Assembly (NCBI GenBank): GCA_021604525.1
Contig: BQJD01000016.1
Span: 18,604-82,603, forward strand
Source: a marine bacterium B5-7
GTDB lineage: Bacteria > Pseudomonadota > Gammaproteobacteria > Arenicellales > CAJQKF01
Reading direction: 5' to 3'
Length of the DNA: 64,000 bases
Made by a program: the position numbers and the translations under genes. Below, piece after piece: positions 27,977 to 35,082 of this stretch; positions within the stretch are counted from its first letter, which is position 1; each line of letters starts with the position of its first letter. Below the pieces are notes generated by a model. That model had not been told where the DNA came from. It was given only the letters and a program-made list of their open reading frames with translations, and searched no databases.

Positions 27977-29578
27977 TTAACGGTTCAGGAACTCCAGCTC
28001 CCGCTTGTCTTCGACTTTGGGTACCGGGAAATCTTCATGTAACGTTTTCACCATGCCATAACCCATGAATAGCAACATCACTGCAATCGGCAAGCCCGCG
28101 ACAATTGAGGCCGTCTGAAGCGCGGTCAAACCGCCCGCCAGCAAGAGCACGCCAGCAACAACACCAGAGGTGATGCCCCAGAAAAGGCGGAACTTGATTG
28201 GTGGGTTCTCATCACCCATGGAGAGCATCGTACACATCACCAGCGTACCCGAATCGGACGATGTGACGAACCATGACACCAGCAAAACTGTGACCAGAAT
28301 GGTAATTGGTGTGATCAGGGATTCGTAGCCAAACCCTGCAATTGTCTGGAATACTCCCGACGCATAATCCGCGTTGACCGCATCAATCACGCCGCCATTG
28401 TTGAAGAAATCGACGCCGATGGCGGCACTACCGAATATGCCCATCCACAAAACAACAACAGAAACCGGGACAAGAAGAACACACAGGCAGAATTGACGGA
28501 TAGTACGACCTTTGGAAACGCGTGCGATAAACAAGCCGACAAATGGGCACCAGGCGATCCACCAACCCCAATAAAAGATTGTCCACCAGCTCTGCCATTG
28601 ACGCTCAGGATCGCCGTCAATCCAGAATCCCATGGGGATGACATTCCAAAGGTAGTCACCCGCGCCGGTAATCGTCATGCCCAGGATAAAGGCTGTTGGT
28701 CCCAAAACCAGGAAAAGCACAAGCAACCCGAGACTGGCCCAGACATTTATCTCGCTCAGTATACGTACACCCTTTCCGACACCAGAGACAGCGGAGGCTG
28801 TGCCCATTGCGGTAATAACCGCGATAAGGATCAATTGGTTGGTTTGGGTATTTTCCATCCATCCCAGTTTTTCCATGCCGGCCGCGATGGGCGAAATACC
28901 CAAACCCAGTGAGGTTGCAAGACCAAAGATTGTCCCGAACACACCAAGAAGATCAATCAGGTGCCCCCAGGGTCCATACACTTTATCTTTCAGGACGGGA
29001 TACAGGGCGGAACGCAGGGTCAGCGGTAATCCCTTTCGGTAGGAGAAGTACGCAAGGCTCAAGCCCACCAGCACATAGAGTGCCCAACCATGCAGCCCCC
29101 AATGAAAAATGGTGACTCGTATGGCGGTCGCAGCGGCTTCCACGCTGCCCGCTTCTACTCCGGAACGCGCCAAAAAGGGGTTATCCTGAATATGGTAGAT
29201 TGGCTCCGCGACGCCCCAATAGATCAGGCCTGAGCCTAACCCCGCACTAAACAACATGCAGATCCACGAGAATGTCGAAAAATCCGGTTCTTCGTCAACT
29301 TTACCCAGTTTCACATCGCCAAAACGGCTCAGCATTAACCAAAAGACGAAAAACAGTACCAGATTTACTACCAGGACATAAAACCAATCCATGGTGACAA
29401 TGATGAAGTCTTTCCCTGCGGAAAAGACCTCGCCGGAATAGTCAACATCCATAATGGTGAAGGCGACAAACCCCAGGATCATGATCATGGATGCGATGGC
29501 CATAACGGCACTCATCCCGGCAAATAGCCCAGATTTCGAGACTAGGTCCTCTGGCCGCATAAGGGTCTTGTTACTCAT
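27977..29578 (-). CDS. BCCT-family betaine/carnitine/choline-type transporter
   Basis: 533 residues and twelve predicted membrane helices; secondary transporter of quaternary-amine or related solutes. The TM4 aromatic box reads FHWGLHGWALYVLVG, and the TM8 signature FYWGWWIAWCPFVGLFIARVSKGRTIRQF-type block is intact, with the two tryptophans that line the ammonium site. The region before TM4 has GLGSGLIYWGVAEP, the glycine-rich unwound TM3 of this family. No long regulatory C-terminal tail is present. It lies 35 bases after a PotD-like binding protein gene on the same strand, an unusual partner for a secondary transporter. Confidence 0.93.
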   Translation of the reverse strand: MSNKTLMRPEDLVSKSGLFAGMSAVMAIASMIMILGFVAFTIMDVDYSGEVFSAGKDFIIVTMDWFYVLVVNLVLFFVFWLMLSRFGDVKLGKVDEEPDFSTFSWICMLFSAGLGSGLIYWGVAEPIYHIQDNPFLARSGVEAGSVEAAATAIRVTIFHWGLHGWALYVLVGLSLAYFSYRKGLPLTLRSALYPVLKDKVYGPWGHLIDLLGVFGTIFGLATSLGLGISPIAAGMEKLGWMENTQTNQLILIAVITAMGTASAVSGVGKGVRILSEINVWASLGLLVLFLVLGPTAFILGMTITGAGDYLWNVIPMGFWIDGDPERQWQSWWTIFYWGWWIAWCPFVGLFIARVSKGRTIRQFCLCVLLVPVSVVVLWMGIFGSAAIGVDFFNNGGVIDAVNADYASGVFQTIAGFGYESLITPITILVTVLLVSWFVTSSDSGTLVMCTMLSMGDENPPIKFRLFWGITSGVVAGVLLLAGGLTALQTASIVAGLPIAVMLLFMGYGMVKTLHEDFPVPKVEDKRELEFLNR

Positions 29579-29613
29579 TGATTTATCCTCTCTCGATCAC
29601 AAACTTCTGTGGG

Positions 29614-30759
29614 TTATCGAACGGTTCCGGAAGCGCCTTTCTGTGCAGCTTTTGAGATCCACGCATCGAACGCTTCTTCCAAAGCGGCATGGTTTCTTGA
29701 CCACCATTCGGCATCGGATAGAATTGAAAGTTGCTCACTATAAGCTGGCCCATTTGGTATCTGCTTAAGTACATCATCGGACAGAAAAGCCAGCGATGAT
29801 TTTCTGGTCGGACCGTTGGGTAAATTGGAAACCATATTGGCCAGAGATCGGGAACTGCTCGCGAACCGGATGAACTCTATTGCTTCATTCTTGTAGCGGC
29901 TGCCTTTCGGGATACCGAACAGATCGAGCTCAATCACTCGGCCATCCCACACAACGGAAAAATTCGCTCCTTCCTCCTTTGATGCTACGGCACCCGTTGT
30001 CGCCCAAATCATGGTCATGGGCACGTCGCCAGCGTTCAAGAGGCGAATGGGCTCCCGCCCGGTGCTCCAAAGTTTGATGCCGGGTTTGATCTCATCCATC
30101 TTTGCCAGGGCACGTTTGATTCCTTCAGGCGTCTCAAGGGTGGGATAGACATCCTCGCGTGCGACGCCATCCGCCATTAATGCCCACTCCATAATCACAG
30201 TAGGGTCATTGCGGATAGCACGCGGGCCGGGAAATTTATCGGTGTCGAAAAAGTCTGAAATTGTCGTCGGCTTGTCAGTCCCATACGCATCGTGACTATA
30301 GGCGAAGGCCGTCGCCCAGACGATAACGCCAACACCACAAGAATTTAGCGCACCGTCGACAAAATCATCCCGGTAATTACTTCCATCTGCCCCGCCTGGT
30401 AGTCCTATATCCTCAATATTTTCCAACAACCCTTCGTTGCAGGCACGTAATGAATCCGACTGCGTCAAGTCAACAACATCCCAGAGTACATTCGCCGATT
30501 CGACTTGATCGCGAATTTCGGCAATGCCGCCGTTATAACTCGCCACATGAACCCGGATGTTATTTTGTTCTTCGTAGGGGCGCACAAATCCCAGCATCTG
30601 GCTGCGCATATAGGGTCCTGGCCATGAAGTAAAAGTGATTTCATTTCTTGCAGGTGAGGTACTTTGCTGGGCATGTGCTCCGGGTGCGGCGATTGCCGAT
30701 ACCACCAATCCAAAAGCGACAAGTGGGCTACTAAGGTACCTTAAACAGTTTGGCGCCAT
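29614..30759 (-). CDS. PotD-like periplasmic binding protein paired with a BCCT transporter
   Basis: Extracellular solute-binding protein of the polyamine type, 381 residues from the chosen ATG at 30759. That start has a near-perfect ribosome site (AAAGGAGGAG) and leads into a signal peptide ending GAHAQ; the frame extends 22 codons further left without support. Binding-protein features include EITFTSWPGPYM after the signal, WDVVDLTQSD and IVWATAFAYS. No ABC permease or ATPase gene lies near it; the next gene in the operon is the BCCT transporter. It might deliver a cationic solute to that transporter, or serve a distant ABC system. The ligand is not evident. Confidence 0.85.
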   Translation of the reverse strand: MAPNCLRYLSSPLVAFGLVVSAIAAPGAHAQQSTSPARNEITFTSWPGPYMRSQMLGFVRPYEEQNNIRVHVASYNGGIAEIRDQVESANVLWDVVDLTQSDSLRACNEGLLENIEDIGLPGGADGSNYRDDFVDGALNSCGVGVIVWATAFAYSHDAYGTDKPTTISDFFDTDKFPGPRAIRNDPTVIMEWALMADGVAREDVYPTLETPEGIKRALAKMDEIKPGIKLWSTGREPIRLLNAGDVPMTMIWATTGAVASKEEGANFSVVWDGRVIELDLFGIPKGSRYKNEAIEFIRFASSSRSLANMVSNLPNGPTRKSSLAFLSDDVLKQIPNGPAYSEQLSILSDAEWWSRNHAALEEAFDAWISKAAQKGASGTVR

Positions 30760-30787
30760 GCTCTTCTCCTCCTTTGTATTTATTTGA

Positions 30788-30825
30788 AGCAACATCATTG
30801 TTGCTATATCTAATATCACTGTCAA
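30788..30825 (-). promoter_or_regulatory. Promoter and palindromic operator of the binding-protein/BCCT operon
   Basis: On the minus strand, -35 TTGACA (complement of 30820-30825), a 17-base spacer and -10 AACAAT (complement of 30797-30802). A perfect 18-base palindrome, AGCAACATCATTGTTGCT (30788-30805), covers the -10 and the probable start. Its 7-4-7 layout is typical of a dimeric repressor site. No regulator gene is adjacent. Confidence 0.6.
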
Positions 30826-31032
30826 ACAGCTATGAAATGGTGAAGCAATATCGGCAAGGTGGCAAGAGCATTGAACACACGTCCCGGGAAATCGTTAAAC
30901 TATGAAGCTCCGCCTGATTATTTTTATGCATGTGTTGCGTTGATCGGTTGAATCCGCCGTCTTAAGCGGGTCCAATAACAATACGGATTAAACCGATCGT
31001 TCAACCCGGCGCATCTCACGGAGCAATAATTC

Positions 31033-31374
31033 ATGAGCCAGATTACCACTCATATACTCGACACGGCACGCGGCTGTCCCGCACCTGGCGTGCGGGTCGT
31101 GTTATCCCATGCCAACGACAACGGCTTTATCGAGATTGGCGAGGACGTAACTGATCAGAACGGCCAGGCAACGGCGCTGCTTGACGAGGGTCAGGCGTTG
31201 GATGCCGGGGTGTACCAGGTTCGGTTTGAAGTGAGCGGATATTTTCGCAATCGTGGCCACAATCATTTTTATCCCTACGTCGACGTTGTTTTCAACGTCG
31301 AAGGTGATAGTCGGCCGCATCATATCCCCTTGCTGCTATCTCCCTATGGCTACTCTACATACCTCGGTTCATGA
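31033..31374 (+). CDS. 5-hydroxyisourate hydrolase-like (transthyretin-related) protein
   Basis: 113 residues with the transthyretin-related fold of HIU hydrolase, which opens 5-hydroxyisourate in purine (urate) breakdown. THILDTARGCPAPGV at the N terminus holds His7, and PHHIPLLLSPYGYSTY near the C terminus holds the second active-site His (96/97). Two hallmark arginines are changed: the usual DGR of the second strand reads NGQ (Q45), and the C-terminal YRGS signature reads YLGS (L111). In characterised enzymes both arginines help bind or turn over substrate, so activity may be altered or lost. No other urate gene is nearby. The fold is certain, the activity less so. Confidence 0.85.
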   Translation: MSQITTHILDTARGCPAPGVRVVLSHANDNGFIEIGEDVTDQNGQATALLDEGQALDAGVYQVRFEVSGYFRNRGHNHFYPYVDVVFNVEGDSRPHHIPLLLSPYGYSTYLGS

Positions 31375-31394
31375 GTGCTTTTTAAAGACATCGA

Positions 31395-32516
31395 ATGAGA
31401 CATGTATCGTTCCTGGCGGGCAACATCCTGGCAACGCTTGTTGTGGTTGGACTGCTTTCCTGCTGTTTGTATGCCGGTCAAGCTTCAGCAGACGATAACG
31501 CTACGCCACAAACTTTATCCAATCAATTGTTCGGTGAAGCCAGTACCACCAGTCGCAACAGCGTGGTTCGTTATCTGACATTACGCAATCGTACCGGCGA
31601 TAACGCAGCGGAGAATTTTTACGGCGATGAACGAGATGCCGTTCACGCCGGCGAATGTCATGTCAGATGGACGCCCAATATCGTTCTCGACAAGCTGGCG
31701 CAGAATTCACCGCTCTATATTCCCAACGAGGAAGTTGAAATCGAACGCATTGAAGAGATCGATGCAGACGATTTCTTGGACAGGTTCGTTACACTGAATA
31801 ATGGGCAGCGACCGCTGGTGTATGTCCACGGCTACCGTGTAGGTTTTGAGAAAGGCTGTCTGCGCGCAGCGCGATTCAGCGATAACCTGAACCTTGGTGA
31901 CCGCCTGCTGTATTTTAGCTGGCCGTCGGACGGCGCAGTTTTCAACTATACCCATGACGAAGCCGACGCAGCCTGGAGCGTTAATTATTTCATCGATGTC
32001 CTGAAACACCTGGAGAAGCTGTTTGGTCGCGGTGGCTTCGATGTCGTCGCCCATAGTCTTGGCGCACGCATTGCGACATTGGCAATCGTGGGCCTGAATG
32101 AAGAATCTCCGGATGCAGAACCATTGGTGGACAGGCTGGTGTTGGTGGCTGCGGATATCGATGCCGATATATTTTCCCAGTTACTACCGACTCTGAGAAA
32201 ACGTGTGCGACAGATCAGTATCTATGTGTCCAGGCACGACAGCGCACTCATGCTGTCACGTGAGGTGCATGGCTATCCCAGACTTGGTGAGTTGGGTCCG
32301 CATCTCATAGGACTGACCGGTATTGAATCCCTCGATGTGTCGGATCTGGATCTTCGTCGGGTATCCGGACATCTTTATCACCTGTATAACGATGAGGTTG
32401 TCGGCGATCTCAACGAGTTGATCAACCAACATCGCACGGCGCCGGAACGCGGTCGGCCTGTTCGTATCGATCCCACGGTGCCGGGTTACTACCGGCTCGT
32501 CGTGCCGCCACATTAG
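31395..32516 (+). CDS. DUF900-type alpha/beta hydrolase, exported
   Basis: 373 residues with an N-terminal hydrophobic signal (about 8-30, ending SADDN). The hydrolase core begins RPLVYVHGYRVGFEKG, then YFSWPSDG, as in DUF900 esterases (VFvHGYn...FSWPS). The nucleophile is in VAHSLGAR, a candidate acid is in VAADIDADIF, and a candidate His is in SGHLYHLYND. Substrate unknown; the protein is probably periplasmic. It starts 20 bases after the transthyretin-like gene and could be co-transcribed with it. Repeat copy 3 begins just after its stop. Confidence 0.82.
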   Translation: MRHVSFLAGNILATLVVVGLLSCCLYAGQASADDNATPQTLSNQLFGEASTTSRNSVVRYLTLRNRTGDNAAENFYGDERDAVHAGECHVRWTPNIVLDKLAQNSPLYIPNEEVEIERIEEIDADDFLDRFVTLNNGQRPLVYVHGYRVGFEKGCLRAARFSDNLNLGDRLLYFSWPSDGAVFNYTHDEADAAWSVNYFIDVLKHLEKLFGRGGFDVVAHSLGARIATLAIVGLNEESPDAEPLVDRLVLVAADIDADIFSQLLPTLRKRVRQISIYVSRHDSALMLSREVHGYPRLGELGPHLIGLTGIESLDVSDLDLRRVSGHLYHLYNDEVVGDLNELINQHRTAPERGRPVRIDPTVPGYYRLVVPPH

Positions 32517-32517
32517 A

Positions 32518-32640
32518 GCCTGTTTCAACATGGCTGCAACCCACCCATACGGTGCTAACTGCTACGCTCAAATTCTCATTTACCCATGTAAACTGGGCGT
32601 TTTCTCTCACATTTGCCTGGTACTGGTTCCACAAACTGCC
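32518..32640 (+). repeat. Dispersed intergenic repeat, copy 3
   Basis: Starts GCCTGTTTCAAC two bases after the DUF900 gene. GGCTGCAACCC, the palindrome TTTAC-CCAT-GTAAA (32579-32592), GCGTTTTCTCTCACATTTGCC and a diverged right end follow. It aligns to copy 2 along nearly its full length; the first 12 bases are the inverse of the right end of copy 1. Confidence 0.8.
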
Positions 32641-32702
32641 GGAGATTGTTGTGATAAAACATTACACTGAGGCGAAAGATGTTCAGGAGATTATATTAAG
32701 GG

Positions 32703-33332
32703 ATGCGAATTGTGAATGAAGCCAGCATCATCGGAATTGTCGGCAGTTATCGTATCGGTGGCGTGATCGATTCGGTTATTACCACCGTGCTTGACAGCGC
32801 ACGCACGTCCGGCGCACGGGTGGAGAAAGTTTATCTCAAACATCTCGACATCGGTTTTTGCACCAACTGTCGCGGTTGTATGCAGGACCCTGGCGCCACA
32901 CGCAGGCCGTGTACGGTCTATAACGACGATATGGAACCTCTGCTTGCACGAATCGACAACAGCGATGCCGTCGTCATCGGTGCGCCGGTGAATGCCGGTA
33001 GTGCCAATGCGCTGACCCAGCGTTTTGTCGAACGCTGCGCGGGTTATTACTACTGGCCATGGGGTGCACGCGCGGCACCACGTCTGCGCACCGAAGAAAA
33101 ACACCACAAAGCGGTGCTGGTATCGAGCAGTGGGTCACCGGCATTCATGAATACGGCGTGGTTCGGCGTCGGCGCAATACACACCCTGAAAACTTTTGCC
33201 GATGTGATCGGTGCTGATGTCGAGGACATCATCAAGGTCGGCATGATCACCCAACTGGAAATCGAGTTATCGGATCGCACAACGCGCAGCGCCCAGCGAC
33301 TCGGGCGGCGGCTGGCGGCACTGCGTCATTGA
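32703..33332 (+). CDS. NADPH-dependent FMN reductase / iron-sulfur-flavoprotein-like
   Basis: 209 residues with a flavodoxin-like fold: the FMN phosphate loop is GIVGSYRIGG (11-20), and VIGAPVNAGSANALTQRFVERC follows the fourth strand. A cysteine cluster C53-x2-C56-x2-C59 with a further Cys ten residues on (CTNCRGCMQDP...C70) resembles the compact cluster motif of iron-sulfur flavoproteins, though the last spacing is longer than usual. It is probably an NAD(P)H:acceptor flavin oxidoreductase. It ends 5 bases before the convergent nuclease/phosphatase gene. The ATG is preceded by AGGAGATTATATTAAG, a good though distant ribosome site. Confidence 0.8.
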   Translation: MRIVNEASIIGIVGSYRIGGVIDSVITTVLDSARTSGARVEKVYLKHLDIGFCTNCRGCMQDPGATRRPCTVYNDDMEPLLARIDNSDAVVIGAPVNAGSANALTQRFVERCAGYYYWPWGARAAPRLRTEEKHHKAVLVSSSGSPAFMNTAWFGVGAIHTLKTFADVIGADVEDIIKVGMITQLEIELSDRTTRSAQRLGRRLAALRH

Positions 33333-33337
33333 TATGA

Positions 33338-34219
33338 CTAACTCGAATCTGGTTCTGACAACTCCAGCCACACCGGTTGGTGATCAGAACCGACTGCGTC
33401 ATTGTCGATACGGCAGTCGATGATATTGGGCGTCAATTCAGGACTCAGGAAGATGTAATCAAGGCGCAGCAACTCGCCATGGACATCACTGCTATACCCT
33501 TCGCTTTCATTATGTCCGGCAGCAACCCAGGCATCGGCAAACAACGCCGGATTGGTTACCCGGCCGCCGTATTCCGACCATGGACCAACAATGTCGGTGT
33601 ACTCGGCCGATGCCGGCGACAAATTGAAATCACCCATCATGATCGTCTGCGTGGGCGCCGCCGGTAAGGCATCGTCGAGCTTCCAATAGGTTGGTTCAAG
33701 ATCGCCGGTCACCGGCTCGCCTTCCAAAACTGCATCCCGATGCAGTCGCTTCAGCCAGGCAATTTGCGGTGCACGCGTTGCGCCAGTCAAATGCGTCAAG
33801 TGGGTGTTGATGATACGCAGGCAGCCAAGTGGCGAGTCGATCACACATTCAAGCGCAGATCTTTGAATACTGATCGGCCCGGTACTGGCGTATTTGGGTA
33901 ACGGATGATGGCGTATATAGCGGATCGGATAGCGGCTTATGGTCAGGTTGCCGAACTGACGTCGGCGATGAATGATAGTTCCATCCGCATTGTTGTGATC
34001 TATCGGTATGTTGATACCGGCTCCATACTCCACATGATAGCCGGCAAAGCGTCTGGTGAATTCGGCAACCTGGTCTACATTGCCCGATCGTGACCAGTAG
34101 CGGTCGACCTCTTGAAATGCGATCAGATCGGCGCCTTCAACTTCACCGGCAATACGATCGAGATCGTTGCATTCATCCTTGCCCCGTCCGAACTGGATGT
34201 TGTAGGTCACAAGCTTCAT
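33338..34219 (-). CDS. Endonuclease/exonuclease/phosphatase family protein
   Basis: 293 residues of the EEP (DNase I-like) fold. Family landmarks are the TYNIQFG strand at the N terminus, the metal-binding Glu in AFQEVDR, INTHLTHL, the GDFNLSP pair and the final GSDHQPVW catalytic Asp-His. Members cleave phosphodiesters or phosphomonoesters in nucleic acids, phosphoinositides or sphingomyelin; the target cannot be told. No signal peptide, so cytoplasmic. Stands alone. Confidence 0.9.
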   Translation of the reverse strand: MKLVTYNIQFGRGKDECNDLDRIAGEVEGADLIAFQEVDRYWSRSGNVDQVAEFTRRFAGYHVEYGAGINIPIDHNNADGTIIHRRRQFGNLTISRYPIRYIRHHPLPKYASTGPISIQRSALECVIDSPLGCLRIINTHLTHLTGATRAPQIAWLKRLHRDAVLEGEPVTGDLEPTYWKLDDALPAAPTQTIMMGDFNLSPASAEYTDIVGPWSEYGGRVTNPALFADAWVAAGHNESEGYSSDVHGELLRLDYIFLSPELTPNIIDCRIDNDAVGSDHQPVWLELSEPDSS

Positions 34220-34320
34220 TTTATATATTGCTCCTCAATCTTTTTGTAAATATAAACAGGTCAATGGTCAATCCGTAGTGGCGTGTTGTCGGGACCTGTT
34301 CATGGCAATGAATCCCGGGA

Positions 34321-34716
34321 TTATTCCGGACCCTCTTCAAACCGGGTCACCCCATCCGGGATTACGTCCCACGCGGCTTTGGATCCGGTGTAGATATGCA
34401 TCCCGATCTCAATCTGCGGATCTTCGTTCAAGCAACCCAGGGTGATCCCGTGTACTTTACCGCGATATGTACCACACAGGGTTGATCCACAACGACTGCA
34501 AAACTGCAGACCGAATTCCTGGTTGCTCTCATAAGAAGTCAACAAATTCTCACCCGATAGCCATTGAAATGTTCCCGGTTCGACTTCGGCATAGGCGGAT
34601 GCCTGGGAACTGAAAACTTTTCGACACCGTGAGCAGTGGCAGGATCGGGCATCACCAAGTTGACCATCGATTTTGTAGGTCACTTCGCCACAAAAACACT
34701 CACCGGTTAATGTCAT
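34321..34716 (-). CDS. GFA/CENP-V-domain zinc protein
   Basis: 131-residue protein of the glutathione-dependent formaldehyde-activating (GFA) family. Zinc-ligand cysteines are in place: CFCGEV (C7, C9), CHCSRC (C26, C28, C31) and FCSRCGS. The family includes S-hydroxymethylglutathione synthase but most members have unknown roles, so formaldehyde handling is not established here. A strong ribosome site (GGAGATAAAAAG) precedes the ATG. Apparently monocistronic. Confidence 0.9.
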   Translation of the reverse strand: MTLTGECFCGEVTYKIDGQLGDARSCHCSRCRKVFSSQASAYAEVEPGTFQWLSGENLLTSYESNQEFGLQFCSRCGSTLCGTYRGKVHGITLGCLNEDPQIEIGMHIYTGSKAAWDVIPDGVTRFEEGPE

Positions 34717-35082
34717 CTTTTTATCTCCTGATTCTTGTGCTGTTGTCTAAATGATGCTGAGTCCATAATAATTCCGTGACGACTTATGCTTGATGAGTTG
34801 CCGTCATTCAACCGACCCGCTATCGGAGTTTTGATCATTACATATTATGCCAATGGATGAACGGTGGTTGGAGAACAGATAAACGGACGTTCATCCGGCA
34901 AATCAATATAAAGGTCGGGTTTGAATGCGTGAATACCCATGAGCGATTACTATTCATACATGGGTCGATACGGATGTGGACTGATCGGGCGATGTTACGG
35001 ACTGCAGGATGGAACCCCTGTTAACAACGCTGTGGCAGTCGATTCGCTATTACAGGCAAGCGGAAATCATCCGGAGTAACTT
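34717..35082. other. 366-base intergenic leader with two long dyads
   Basis: Divergent gap between the GFA gene and the SulP gene. It holds GGATGAACG...CGTTCATCC (34855-34863 with 34888-34896), a perfect 9-bp dyad, and ACCCATG...CATGGGT (34935-34941 with 34959-34965), a perfect 7-bp dyad. I see no short ORF with a convincing start and no tRNA. The dyads may be operators or leader structures for the transporter gene. Confidence 0.45.
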
